Counted from the stretch's first letter, positions 7,982-17,286 are shown. The stretch is DNA of 64,000 bases from Allocoleopsis franciscana PCC 7113 (GCF_000317515.1 NC_019738.1:4738001-4802000), one strand, 5' to 3'. The notes: generated from the sequence alone by a model not told the origin. Numbers and translations: made by a program.

Positions 7982-8943
7982 TACTGGATGCAACCTGTGC
8001 GCCAGGAGATATCAGCTATCCCAATGATTTGGGACTGTTAAATCAAGCCAGAGTCAAAACAGAAAAGATAATAGATAGCCTGTATAAACCGCTGAAAGGG
8101 AAACTAGGGAAAAAGCCAAAGACTTATAGAAACCTGGCTCGAAAAAATTACTTGCAAGTCGCAAAAAAACGGAAACCGTCAAGAAAACAAATCAGAAAAG
8201 CAATCAGAAAGCAATTGCAATATGTCAAAAGAAACTTAGCTCACATAGACCAGCTAACCCAAGCAGGCGATGGCTTAGAGGCTTTAAGCTCCCCTCAATA
8301 CAAAAGCTTACTGGTGGTCGCAGAAGTTTATCGTCAACAGCAATGGATGTATGACAATAAAACATCAAGAATTGAGGACAGGATAGTCAGTTTAAGTCAA
8401 CCGCATATCCGTCCAATAGTGAGAGGGAAAGCCGGAAGTCCTGTGGAATTTGGAGCCAAACTCTCGGTAAGTTTAAGAGATGGATATGTATTTTTAGACC
8501 GGATAGACTGGAATAACTTTAATGAATCGGGAGATTTAAAAACCCAAGTAGAAGCCTTTAAAGAAGCTACAGGAGTGTATCCAGAATCAGTACACGTTGA
8601 TCGAATTTATCGAACCCGCTCCAATCGAGCCTTTTGTAAAGAAAGAGGGATTAGAATCAGTGGACCCCCTTTGGGAAGACCGCCAGCTAATGTCAGTGAT
8701 GAAAAGAAGAAGCAAGCCAAAGAAGATGAAACAGTTCGTAATGCGATTGAAGGGAAATTTGGAGTATCCAAACGAAGATTTAGCTTGAATAGAGTTATGG
8801 CTAAACTGCCTAACACCTCTCAAACAGCTATTGCTATTGCTTTTTTGGTCATGAAGCAAGTCCGTCCTGCTACGGCAGGTTTTTTGTCTTTTTTTGTGCT
8901 TTCAGCTCTCACCACACCTTTGGGGAAGACAAACTATTATTAA
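7921..8943 (+). CDS. IS5-family transposase, C-terminal catalytic frame (-1 relative to N-terminal frame)
   Basis: About 340 codons open from just after a TAA at 7918-7920 to the stop at 8943, so it has no conventional start near its beginning (first ATG-like start would be at 8029). It begins KKSSLSEREEARERSNQGKLILDATCAPGDISYPNDLGLLNQAR and includes the DDE region: the first Asp in LDAT, DRIYRTRSNRAF... for the second, and the C-terminal segment EGKFGVSKRRFSLNRVMAKL that holds the Glu. Joined by a -1 shift at 7919-7927 to the N-terminal frame it gives a transposase of about 480 residues. Confidence 0.78.
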   Translation, partial: KKSSLSEREEARERSNQGKLILDATCAPGDISYPNDLGLLNQARVKTEKIIDSLYKPLKGKLGKKPKTYRNLARKNYLQVAKKRKPSRKQIRKAIRKQLQYVKRNLAHIDQLTQAGDGLEALSSPQYKSLLVVAEVYRQQQWMYDNKTSRIEDRIVSLSQPHIRPIVRGKAGSPVEFGAKLSVSLRDGYVFLDRIDWNNFNESGDLKTQVEAFKEATGVYPESVHVDRIYRTRSNRAFCKERGIRISGPPLGRPPANVSDEKKKQAKEDETVRNAIEGKFGVSKRRFSLNRVMAKLPNTSQTAIAIAFLVMKQVRPATAGFLSFFVLSALTTPLGKTNYY

Positions 8944-9091
8944 AGCTGATATTTGGAGGCATTGTCAACAACAATACCTCATCATTCCTTCAACCTTACA
9001 TAACTAATTAATCCATCGGTGGTTTTTCTCTGACTTATTCAGCAAGCCCTACTTAAGTGCAAGACAAAAGTGAGAAAGATGTCAGAAAAAC

Positions 9092-9856
9092 TTATTCTTT
9101 TTTAGCAACAACACGGAGCCTTTTATAATCAGCAAACCAAGTTCCATCCCGATATAGCTCTGGTCGTAGTTGATTTTCAATATTTTCAATAACACTGGCG
9201 TGGTTGTTAATGGGGATAGCTTGTAAAAAGCTATTGGCAAACATTTCCAGCCAATTTTGCAAACCCCTTTCGCCATCTTCTAAGGGAGTTGGACGCTCAA
9301 ACAGAGTGGCGTAGGTTACTGAAAAGCCTTGTTTTTCGAGCAGTGTCGAGTATTCTCCAATGCTAGGGAAATACAAGGGGTTATGCTCTGGTTCTACTGG
9401 ATAGCCAACGGCTTCTAGAGCCTTATTCAACGCTGTTTCGATGGCTTTGATATTTCCTTTACCACCAAACTCCGCCACAAAACGACCACCTGATTTTAGA
9501 GCATTCCCAATACAAGTGATAGCTTTTTCGGGTTCTTTGATCCAGTGCAGTGTCGCATTAGAAAACACCGCATCAAACGGTTCTGCAAAATAAAAATCCC
9601 TGGCATCTGCAATTTTAAATTGCAAGTTTGGATAGTTTTGTTGAGCTTGTGAAATCATCGTTGGTGCCCGATCAATGCCAATAGTGATCGCACCACTTGC
9701 TGCAATTTCTGCCGTCAGTTGTCCAGTACCGCAGCCCAAATCGAGGATTCGCTCACCCTGCTTGGGGGACAACAATTCTAAGCAATCAGCACCATACCGC
9801 CAAACAAAGGAATGTTTGCTTTCGTACAATGCACTCTTCCACTGATGCTCTGCCAT
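9092..9856 (-). CDS. Class I SAM-dependent methyltransferase (trans-aconitate methyltransferase-like)
   Basis: 254 residues from the ATG at 9856 (MAEHQWKSALYESKHSFVWRYG), with GGAG 12 nt upstream; the frame is open up to 9916 and two further ATGs could add 20 residues. Motif I is ILDLGCGTGQ, the acidic residue ending the second strand is in IGIDRAPTM, then IADARDF, and motif IV FDAVFSNATLHW. This is the Tam/methyltransferase 11-25 type acting on small molecules; the substrate is unknown. It is divergent from a LysR regulator across a short intergenic region containing a palindrome, so it is probably the regulator's target. Confidence 0.9.
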   Translation of the reverse strand: MAEHQWKSALYESKHSFVWRYGADCLELLSPKQGERILDLGCGTGQLTAEIAASGAITIGIDRAPTMISQAQQNYPNLQFKIADARDFYFAEPFDAVFSNATLHWIKEPEKAITCIGNALKSGGRFVAEFGGKGNIKAIETALNKALEAVGYPVEPEHNPLYFPSIGEYSTLLEKQGFSVTYATLFERPTPLEDGERGLQNWLEMFANSFLQAIPINNHASVIENIENQLRPELYRDGTWFADYKRLRVVAKKE

Positions 9857-9925
9857 GACACAACCATTCTCCACTGCGATGACTTTCATCCTCACAGTAG
9901 AAGACCCCATTATCAAATGTCCAAT

Positions 9926-9960
9926 ATATGTTTTGCTAAGAACTAATATCTAAAACATAT
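9926..9960. promoter_or_regulatory. Palindromic candidate LysR operator
   Basis: Perfect 9-bp inverted repeat ATATGTTTT (9926-9934) and AAAACATAT (9952-9960), 17-nt spacer, in the intergenic region between the divergent methyltransferase and LysR genes. Size and position fit a LysR-type binding site that controls both promoters. Binding is inference. Confidence 0.55.
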
Positions 9961-9975
9961 AAAAAAGTCAAACAC

Positions 9976-10866
9976 ATGGAGCTTCGTCACCTGCGGTACT
10001 TCATCGCTGTGGCTGAAGAACTACACTTCAGCCGAGCTGCCGAACGATTACAAATGGCTCAACCACCACTGAGCCAACAAATTCAATCACTGGAAAAGGA
10101 ATTGGGGGTGCAACTGTTTAAACGCACGAAACGCCGAGTTGAGTTAACCGAGGCTGGACAGGTATTCTTGGCAGAAGCACGCCTCATCCTGATTCAGGTA
10201 GAGCAAGCGATTCGAGCTGCACAACGAGCTAGTCGGGGTGAGATTGGGCGATTAGGAGTGGGTGTTAACAGTTCTGCCACTCATAATGTTCTGCCTGAGA
10301 TTCTGAGAGTATTTCGAGAACACTTCCCCTATGTGGAAGTCGTCCTACATGAGTTGGCGTCTTACCAACAAATACAAGGGATTCTGGACAACCGCATCGA
10401 CATTGGTTTTCTGTGGCTACCTAACGTGGATGATAGCGCTTTGAGCTTTATGCCCATTTGGCGAGAACTTCTAATTGTCGCCTTACCTGAGGCTCATCCG
10501 TTGGCAAACTTACCCGAAATTCCACTCAAAGCTCTCGCGGGTGAACCGTTTGTTTTGCCCCCGCGTCAGTTGGGACAAGGATTCTATAGTCAGATTATCA
10601 GTCTTTGTCAGCAACAGGGTTTCAGCCCCAAAGTCAGACAAGAAGCGCTGTTGGTGCAGACAATTGTGAGCTTAGTGGCTGGCGGCGTGGGTGTTGCTTT
10701 GGTGCCCGCTTCTCTGCAAAATCTCCAACGCGTGGGAGTGGTTTATAAAACCTTGCAGGGACAGAAATTTGAACTGGAAATGGCTGTCGTTTGGCGGCGG
10801 GATAACTCATCCCAAGTTCTGCAAGAATTCCTTCAAGTCGTTCGGGAGAGGACTCAGTCATCATGA
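9976..10866 (+). CDS. LysR-family transcriptional regulator
   Basis: 296 residues, full family length. The first 60 (MELRHLRYFIAVAEELHFSRAAERLQMAQPPLSQQIQSLEKELGVQLFKRTKRRVELTEAG) are the canonical winged HTH. The remainder is a periplasmic-binding-protein-like effector domain (IGRLGVGVNSSATHNVLPEIL...LDNRIDIGFLWLP...VALVPASLQNL). Divergent neighbour is a methyltransferase, the typical arrangement in which LysR proteins regulate the adjacent gene and themselves. The co-inducer cannot be deduced. Confidence 0.95.
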   Translation: MELRHLRYFIAVAEELHFSRAAERLQMAQPPLSQQIQSLEKELGVQLFKRTKRRVELTEAGQVFLAEARLILIQVEQAIRAAQRASRGEIGRLGVGVNSSATHNVLPEILRVFREHFPYVEVVLHELASYQQIQGILDNRIDIGFLWLPNVDDSALSFMPIWRELLIVALPEAHPLANLPEIPLKALAGEPFVLPPRQLGQGFYSQIISLCQQQGFSPKVRQEALLVQTIVSLVAGGVGVALVPASLQNLQRVGVVYKTLQGQKFELEMAVVWRRDNSSQVLQEFLQVVRERTQSS

Positions 10867-11185
10867 GTAAGTATGATTACCATCCGTTAATCCTATCCCT
10901 AAAACTATCCCTTCTGAGTTGGGTGGATAAGGTATACCCCATCCTGGATAGCCGAACAAAGGTTCAGGGTGGACAAGAATTTTTAATATAAACATCTACC
11001 TTAAGATAGATTTAAATCATACTCCTAAAGTAATAGGTTGCGTGATGAGTCGTTGTTCATGAACACAGACATAACCACAACCCGGAAATCAAACTCTTAG
11101 TTTGAAGGGACTGAGAGCTTTCCTTTAATCTAAGAGGGTGTTGGGTATCACTCAGCTGTGCGATAAACAGCCAGGAAAATAGACT
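10867..11185. other. Intergenic, leader of the hybrid histidine kinase
   Basis: No gene. A perfect hairpin TCAAACT-CTT-AGTTTGA lies at 11089-11105 and a GTTCATGAAC palindrome at 11055-11064. An AGGAAAATAGACT ribosome-binding region precedes the kinase ATG. The hairpin has no T-run, so it is not a clear terminator. Confidence 0.5.
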
Positions 11186-13504
11186 ATGTTGAGATTAAGG
11201 CATCCTCAGCTGCACACCTATATCATGGCTTTTCTGGTTGTTGCCCTCGCGACATTACTCACGCTGATGTTGCGATCGCTGATTGAGCCAACTTTTTTTT
11301 TATTGTTTTTTGCCGCTGTCGCCTTTAGTGCTTGGTATGGTGGTCTTGGGCCAGGGATCTTAGCGACGGTTCTGACTGTTTTCGTCTACGCTTACTTCTT
11401 TATCGCTCCGTTCGATTCGTGGACCATTAGTCTAGGTGATATTGTTCGGCTGGGATTGTTTGTTTTAGTGGCACTGTGGATCAGTTCCTTAAGCACTCAA
11501 CTGCGAATGGCAAAACGGCGAGTTGAGGTGAATCTGCTGAAATTACGGGAGAGCGAGGAACGGTATCGCTCAAGCCAGGAGCTATTCGAGAGCTTTATGC
11601 AAAACATTCCGGGTACAGCTTACATCAAAGACCCTCAGGGAAATTATATCTATATCAATCCAGTCGGCGAACAGTTACTTAACCGAACGCGGATGGATAT
11701 TGTCGGGAAGACGGATTTCGACCTTGTGCCAGAAGCCGTTGCACGGCAGATTCAGGCTCATGACATAGCCGCTCTCGCCGCAAACCAACCCATTGAGGCG
11801 GTAGAAACCGTGCCCCAGTTAGAGGGTAACCAGTATTGGATGTCCTTCAAGTTTCCCATCAACGACGCCTCTGGGAAGTCGCTTCTGGCAGGCATGTCGT
11901 TTGATATCACCGATCGCAAACAAGTGGAAGAGGCACTGCGACAAAGTGAAGAACGCTTCCGTATTGCTCAGGAACTTTCCCTCGATGCCTTTACCGTCCT
12001 GCGGAGTGTGCGAGATGAAACGGAAAAAATTATTGATTTTGAGTGGACTTATGTAAATCCCACCGCTGCCAGAGTTCTGAATCATACAATCGAGGAGTTG
12101 GTAGGTCAGCGTCTGTTGCAGCTTCTTCCGGGCAACCAAACGAATCGTGACTTGTTTAACCGATATGTGCAAGTGGTTGAAACCGGAGAACCTCACGATT
12201 TGGAACTTCACTATGAGTCGGAAGGCGTCGAGGGCTGGTTCCGCAACATGGCGGTTAAATTAGAGGATGGGGTGGCAATTTCCTTTAGCGATATTACCAA
12301 GCGTAAGCAGCAAGAAGCCGAACGAATTGAGCTACTGGAACGGGAACGAGCCGCACGGGCACAAGCGGAAACGGCAAACCGGGTCAAGGATGAGTTTCTT
12401 GCCGTCCTCTCCCATGAATTGCGCTCCCCCCTGAACCCGATTCTGGGTTGGTCAAAGTTACTCCGAACTCGCCCCTGTGATCAAGCAACAAGGGAGCGTG
12501 CTCTGGAAATTATTGAGCGTAATGCCAAATTGCAGACCCAACTAATCGAAGAGTTGCTCGATGTTTCACGCATTCTGCGGGGTAAACTCAGCTTAAATCC
12601 CAGTCCGGTCAACCTGCAATCGACGATAGAAGGAGCAATAGAGACAGTGCGTTTAGCGGCGTCTGCCAAGTCTATTCAAATTGAGACAGTATGGGAACTG
12701 GATCACGGGCAAGTTTGGGGGGATGCTAATCGCTTACAGCAAGTTGTGTGGAATCTACTCTCTAACGCCGTTAAATTCACACCCACTGGCGGGCGAGTTG
12801 AAATCAGACTGCGGCAAAGCGGCAAACAGGCGGTAATCCAAGTCAGCGATACAGGCAAGGGCATCAGTCCGGATTTCCTGCCCTTTGTTTTTGATCGCTT
12901 CCGCCAGGAGAATAGCACGACGACACGAGCCTTTGGGGGGCTGGGGTTAGGGCTAGCCATTGTCCATCACCTTGTAAAACTGCACGGCGGAACAGTTGGC
13001 GTTGCTAGTGCTGGACTTGGGCAAGGAGCCACTTTTACTGTGATGCTACCTCTGAGAAACTTGGAGGCAATACCGCAGACAAAAGACGGGTTGTCCCTCG
13101 ACTCTCCCAATCTCGAAGGAGTCCGCCTACTGGTAGTGGATGATGAGGAGGACACCCGTGAATTGTTACTCTTTAGCCTAGGGCACTATGGTGCCCAAGT
13201 GACTGCCGTGGCTACGGCGGCTGAGGCTCTTCGGGTACTGGCACAGTTAAAACCGGATGTTTTGTTAAGCGATATTGGGATGCCGGACGTTGATGGTTAT
13301 ATGTTGATGCGTCAAATCCGATCGCTGCCACCGGAGCAAGGAGGAAAAATTAAAGCGATCGCTGTAACCGCTTATGCTGGAGAAGCCGACCATCAACAGA
13401 TTATTCGGGCTGGCTTTCAAGGACGTATCACTAAGCCCATCGATCCAGCAGAGTTAGCCAAAGCGATCGCGTCTGTTGTTGGACATGCCGTTCAAAAAGC
13501 GTAA
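11186..13504 (+). CDS. Hybrid sensor histidine kinase (membrane sensor, PAS-PAS-HisKA-HATPase-REC)
   Basis: 772 residues. Residues about 10-105 contain four hydrophobic helices of a DUF4118/KdpD-like membrane domain. Two PAS domains follow (about 130-250 and 255-380). The HisKA phosphoacceptor is H410 in FLAVLSHELRSPLNPILGW. The ATPase domain has the N box VWNLLSNAVKFTP, DTGKGI and GGLGLGLAIV. The receiver domain begins at LLVVDDEEDTREL with the phosphoacceptor D696 in LLSDIGMPD and ITKPID near the end. All catalytic residues look intact. No DNA-binding output domain, so it probably signals to another partner by phosphorelay. Confidence 0.95.
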   Translation: MLRLRHPQLHTYIMAFLVVALATLLTLMLRSLIEPTFFLLFFAAVAFSAWYGGLGPGILATVLTVFVYAYFFIAPFDSWTISLGDIVRLGLFVLVALWISSLSTQLRMAKRRVEVNLLKLRESEERYRSSQELFESFMQNIPGTAYIKDPQGNYIYINPVGEQLLNRTRMDIVGKTDFDLVPEAVARQIQAHDIAALAANQPIEAVETVPQLEGNQYWMSFKFPINDASGKSLLAGMSFDITDRKQVEEALRQSEERFRIAQELSLDAFTVLRSVRDETEKIIDFEWTYVNPTAARVLNHTIEELVGQRLLQLLPGNQTNRDLFNRYVQVVETGEPHDLELHYESEGVEGWFRNMAVKLEDGVAISFSDITKRKQQEAERIELLERERAARAQAETANRVKDEFLAVLSHELRSPLNPILGWSKLLRTRPCDQATRERALEIIERNAKLQTQLIEELLDVSRILRGKLSLNPSPVNLQSTIEGAIETVRLAASAKSIQIETVWELDHGQVWGDANRLQQVVWNLLSNAVKFTPTGGRVEIRLRQSGKQAVIQVSDTGKGISPDFLPFVFDRFRQENSTTTRAFGGLGLGLAIVHHLVKLHGGTVGVASAGLGQGATFTVMLPLRNLEAIPQTKDGLSLDSPNLEGVRLLVVDDEEDTRELLLFSLGHYGAQVTAVATAAEALRVLAQLKPDVLLSDIGMPDVDGYMLMRQIRSLPPEQGGKIKAIAVTAYAGEADHQQIIRAGFQGRITKPIDPAELAKAIASVVGHAVQKA

Positions 13505-13528
13505 TCTCAACTTTGTTTTTGACCCAAA

Positions 13529-13561
13529 AAGGCAGAAGGTAGAAGGCTCCAAGGCAGAAGG
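13529..13561. repeat. Short degenerate heptamer repeat
   Basis: AAGGCAGAAGGTAGAAGGCTCC followed by AAGGCAGAAGG: four or five imperfect copies of the AAGGCAG heptamer that fills the element at 7184-7374, just after the hybrid kinase stop. Confidence 0.6.
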
Positions 13562-13610
13562 AATGCCTTCTCGCTATTAAAATCAATATTTATGCTTTAA
13601 CGAAATAGCC

Positions 13611-15092
13611 ATGCAAGAATCCCCAGCAAATGTCAGGTTGTGGAGTACGAGGCTGCCAAATTTTTATTCACAACAAATCAAAGGTCATCCGTTGGCTTGG
13701 ATGATTGGTGTCAGCATCCTTATCCTATTTTTGTGCAGCAGTCTCCGACACGCGCTGTTTCAATCAACCGGCTGGGATTTGGGAATTTTTGACCAAGCCA
13801 TTTATCTGATTAGTCAAGGACAACCTCCTATCTCTTCTTTGATTAAGGTTCACATTCTAGGTGATCATGCGGCTTGGGTGTTTTATCCCCTCGCGTTGCT
13901 ATACAAGATTTACCCCAATGTCCATTGGTTATTCTTGGTACAATCAACGGCTTTGGCATTGGGAGCTTTGCCGACTTGGCATTTAGCTCGTTTAGCGGGT
14001 TTGAGAGAGGGACAAGCGATCGCATTAGCTGCCGTTTACCTGTTGTATCCGGTAATTTTTAATGCCAATTTGTTTGATTTTCATCCAGAAGTGATGGCTG
14101 TCCCTGCACTTTTAGCGGCTGTTTTAGCGGCTCGATTGAATCAGGTTGTGTGGTTTTGTCTAGCCATTATTTTAGTTTTGGGTTGTAAGTTTATTTTAGC
14201 TCTGACCGTGGCAGCACTCGGCTTCTGGCTGCTGGTGTTTGAGAAGAAGCGTTTATGTGGTGTGTTAGCAATTGTGGCTGGAATTGCCTGGTTTATCATT
14301 GCCACTAAAGTCATCCTCCCCATATTTAATCCTCAACAAATGACCTCGATATCTCGTTATGGTTATTTGGGTAATTCTATTTTTGAAATTGCCCAAAATT
14401 TGTTTCTCAAACCCAGAGCCATTTTCCAAGTCGTCTTGTCATTGGATAATCTTAAATACCTGATTTTAGTGTTTGGACCCGTGATTTGGGGACTCTCACT
14501 CCAGAATCTCATTCCGTTAATCCCGGCGATACCCGCCCTAGCCTTAAATTTGTTGGCAGATTACCAACCCCAAAAAGATATTGTGGCGCAGTATTCTCTC
14601 CCAATTGTGCCGTTTTTAATGTTAGCGGTGATTGCCACTTTAGCAGATGGTCGGGGATGGCTACGCTCTCAACGCGCTATGGTACTGTGGTCTTTAATGT
14701 TTTTCTTGGTGTTTGCTCGGTGGAGCTATTTTTTCACCAAATACTTACCGACTATTGATACTTGGCAAGCCACCCGTGAAGCGATCGCATTGATTCAAAC
14801 TCAAGGGGGTGTCTATACTACCAATGAAATTGTGCCTCATTTGAGTCATCGACCCCTAATTGAGCGCACGGTTACCACTGAACCGCAGGATCTGAATCAA
14901 TTCGAGTATGTGTTATTAAACTTGCGTCATCCGGGGAGTAATAGTTCACCGGAGTTTGCTGCACAATTGGTCGAACAACTGCAACAAGCACCTCAGTTCC
15001 AACAGCGTTATCAGCGTGACGGGGTTATTCTGTTTCAAAAGGCGACTCAGTCGTTGGCGATCGCTAATTTCATCACTCTACTAATTGAATAG
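13611..15092 (+). CDS. DUF2079 multi-pass membrane protein
   Basis: 493 residues with about ten hydrophobic segments. The signature near residues 55-130 (GWDLGIFDQAIYLISQGQPP...VHILGDHAAWVFYPLALLYKIYPNVHWLFLVQS) is characteristic of DUF2079, a GT-C-like family related in layout to membrane glycosyltransferases, with an acidic FDQ near the first extracytoplasmic loop. The C-terminal 110 residues form a soluble domain (IALIQTQGGVYTTNEIVPHLSHRPLIERT). The likely role is in surface glycan or lipid modification, but no substrate is known. Confidence 0.9.
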   Translation: MQESPANVRLWSTRLPNFYSQQIKGHPLAWMIGVSILILFLCSSLRHALFQSTGWDLGIFDQAIYLISQGQPPISSLIKVHILGDHAAWVFYPLALLYKIYPNVHWLFLVQSTALALGALPTWHLARLAGLREGQAIALAAVYLLYPVIFNANLFDFHPEVMAVPALLAAVLAARLNQVVWFCLAIILVLGCKFILALTVAALGFWLLVFEKKRLCGVLAIVAGIAWFIIATKVILPIFNPQQMTSISRYGYLGNSIFEIAQNLFLKPRAIFQVVLSLDNLKYLILVFGPVIWGLSLQNLIPLIPAIPALALNLLADYQPQKDIVAQYSLPIVPFLMLAVIATLADGRGWLRSQRAMVLWSLMFFLVFARWSYFFTKYLPTIDTWQATREAIALIQTQGGVYTTNEIVPHLSHRPLIERTVTTEPQDLNQFEYVLLNLRHPGSNSSPEFAAQLVEQLQQAPQFQQRYQRDGVILFQKATQSLAIANFITLLIE

Positions 15093-15157
15093 AACTCTGG
15101 CAAAAATAGAAAGAACCCCTCCCTAAACGTACTGAAAGGGAGCTATCAATGAGATTC

Positions 15158-15285
15158 ATACCAAATCCGCTTTGATCAGCCCCTTTTCAGCTTAAGTATT
15201 TTTTCTTCTGCTTACTCCTGCCCAGAACGCTGCGCGAACTGCCTTGGAGCCTTCTACCTTGTCTCCGTTAATCCGGATTTGGTAT
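15158..15285. repeat. MITE-like element with 12-bp terminal inverted repeats
   Basis: Perfect inverted repeat ATACCAAATCCG at 15158-15169 and its complement at 15274-15285. The interior carries the dispersed core CCCAGAACGCTGCGCGAACT (15221-15240) and degenerate heptamers. The right inverted repeat supplies the last codons (VIPNPD) and TAA stop of the beta-helix gene. CAAATCCGCTTTGATC after the left end recurs near 54069. Confidence 0.8.
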
Positions 15286-17259
15286 CACTGGGTCTGGAGA
15301 GACGCCTGGGACAAGACCAATCAACTGTGCCGTAGTCTGATCTGCTGTAGGAGAAAAACTCGTGTCTGTACCCAATGCCCCAAGCTGATAGGAACTTGTC
15401 TCTCCCTGTAGCACGCTGCTGTCTTCCGGCTGATTAAAGTCAGCAACAACCGCGTAGTCAGTCAGACCTGAGTCCAAGATGACACCGTCAGTAGAAAATG
15501 CCGTGGTGGTGTTCCCAGCCAGGAGTGGATCGGCATCCGTGCCACCAACGAGGGGAGCCATCTCACCACTTCCTGCATTGGCGGCATTGACACCCGTGAG
15601 GGAATCATTCCCCTCCAAACCTAAACCTCCTTGAGTATCATTGCCCGTACCGCCAAGGAGAGAATCGTTTCCAGCTTGACCAACTCCGAAGTCATTCCCC
15701 GTGGTAGTAGCGTTAGTCGGGAGAGTCCCTCCAAACTCAAAGGCTCCAACATCGATCAGTCCGTCGCTACGGGCTGAACCCAGCCCATCGGTGGTCAAAC
15801 CAGCGATCGCTACCCCAGTATTAATCGCGGCACTTCCTGCCAGCAGGGGATGGACTAAGCGACCGTTAATTTCTTGCAAGGGACCGAGTTTGGGGTCGGC
15901 AATGGTGATAGAAGCCGTAGCATTGAAGTCGTTCGAGTTATTGGTCGATTTGGGAGGAAATTGGATATTACCCCCACCATCGGTGAGTAAACGGCTTGTT
16001 TGTTGCTGAATCCCCCAATTATTGTTTCCATTAGCCGCCGTGTTGTTGGCAAAAATCGTATTTTGCACCGTGACGGGTGAATCATTCGCGGCTATTCCAC
16101 CGCCAACCCATCCGGCCCAATTATTGGCAATGGTCGTGTTGATGATGTTCGTGGGACCATAGAGTGCCATTGCTCCACCGTTACCGCTATAGTCGGTAGC
16201 CGTTGCCTGGTTGCCAGAGAAGGTACTGTTAGTAATGGTGGTGGGTGCATCCATCATCCACAAACCACCTCCCTGATTAGCCGCTATATTGTTGGCAAAC
16301 GAGGTGTTGTTAATGGTAAAGCCCTGGTTGGCTCCATTGCTCATTTGTACCACTGCACCCCCATTTCCACTATTTCCCCCTGGAAGTGCCAGAACTTCGT
16401 TGTTCTTGAACGTGCTGGAGTCGAGCACAACTTTGTCTTGGTTACCGCTGTAAAGATAGGCGGCTCCCCCTTCACCCCGACCTGTGTTGCCATCAAATAC
16501 GCTATCGGTGATGCTAATGATGCCAGTTGGGTTGTTGATATCCGAACCGCGATCGCTGTAAACAGCACCACCATATCCCCTTAAGGTTGGGTTGGCTTGG
16601 CCTGTAGCGACAGTAGCCGCTGTTGTGCTGTTGTTGATGAACGTTGAGCCTTCGATAATCAGTTCACCAGCGAGGTTGTTAATCGCTCCACCGTTAATGC
16701 CTGCGTTGTTGGTGAATGTGCTGTCAGTAACAGTGGTGCGTATTCCTCCCCAGGTTGCGATCGCACCTCCACCGCGCTCGTCGTTACCCGCTGTAGCCGT
16801 GTTGCTGTCAAACTGACTACCACTCACCGTAACGGTTCCTTCAAACGCCCCAAAAATGGCTCCCCCACCAAGACCCGCTACGTTATTCTTAAATTCGCTG
16901 TTTTCGACCGTCAATTGGCCTTGGTGTTCTGTGCGTATCGCTCCGCCGAATTCGTCGGTGTAACCATTCGCAAGGGTCAGGTTTTTGATCGTCAAGCTCG
17001 TTGGGTTGACGGATGCTGATTGCAGGTGAAAGATGCGGCTAGTGTTGTTACCACTGAGGGTTAAACCAGAGGCACCTGCACCATCAATGATCAGGTTTTT
17101 GCCAACGGGAATTTCAAGTTGACCTGATGTGAGGGTAATGGTTTGATTGGCGAGGGTCGAGGCGAATTGAATGGTATCTCCTGACTGAGATTGCGCGATC
17201 GCCGCTCTGAGAGAACCCGTCCCATTGTCTGCAATAGAAGTAACGGTAATAACGCTCAT
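15268..17259 (-). CDS. Right-handed beta-helix repeat protein with degenerate RTX repeats, C-terminus altered
   Basis: 663 residues from the ATG at 17259, preceded by AAAGGA; an upstream start at 17286 is less likely. It begins SVITVTSIADNGTGSLRAAIAQSQSGDTIQF, the CSLREAI-like start of choice-of-anchor beta-helix proteins, without a Sec signal. About residues 40-450 are many parallel beta-helix rungs (short GGA-rich repeats, NNTxxxNxGGG). Near 525-575, GNDFGVGQAGNDSLLGGTGNDTQGG is an RTX calcium-binding remnant, so a type I secreted surface protein is likely. The C-terminal residues come from a MITE-like repeat, suggesting the original end was lost. Confidence 0.8.
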   Translation of the reverse strand: MSVITVTSIADNGTGSLRAAIAQSQSGDTIQFASTLANQTITLTSGQLEIPVGKNLIIDGAGASGLTLSGNNTSRIFHLQSASVNPTSLTIKNLTLANGYTDEFGGAIRTEHQGQLTVENSEFKNNVAGLGGGAIFGAFEGTVTVSGSQFDSNTATAGNDERGGGAIATWGGIRTTVTDSTFTNNAGINGGAINNLAGELIIEGSTFINNSTTAATVATGQANPTLRGYGGAVYSDRGSDINNPTGIISITDSVFDGNTGRGEGGAAYLYSGNQDKVVLDSSTFKNNEVLALPGGNSGNGGAVVQMSNGANQGFTINNTSFANNIAANQGGGLWMMDAPTTITNSTFSGNQATATDYSGNGGAMALYGPTNIINTTIANNWAGWVGGGIAANDSPVTVQNTIFANNTAANGNNNWGIQQQTSRLLTDGGGNIQFPPKSTNNSNDFNATASITIADPKLGPLQEINGRLVHPLLAGSAAINTGVAIAGLTTDGLGSARSDGLIDVGAFEFGGTLPTNATTTGNDFGVGQAGNDSLLGGTGNDTQGGLGLEGNDSLTGVNAANAGSGEMAPLVGGTDADPLLAGNTTTAFSTDGVILDSGLTDYAVVADFNQPEDSSVLQGETSSYQLGALGTDTSFSPTADQTTAQLIGLVPGVSPDPVIPNPD

Positions 17260-17286
17260 GGTCAATCCTTTGCTTGGGTAAATCAA

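Larger units (their letters stand above)
7376..9049 (+). mobile_element. IS5-type insertion sequence with 6-bp target duplication
   Basis: 1674 bp. Ends are imperfect inverted repeats: GGGCTTACTG at the left, and GGGCTTGCTG as the reverse complement of the right end. The element is flanked by identical TACTTA at 7370-7375 and 9050-9055, so it inserted recently enough to keep its duplication. It carries one transposase in two frames (7496-7981 and 7921-8943). IS5 assignment rests on recognising the protein, not on a database search. Confidence 0.85.

Noticed and set aside
11089-11105. Riboswitch before the hybrid kinase
   Set aside because: Only a simple hairpin is visible; no known riboswitch core could be recognised.
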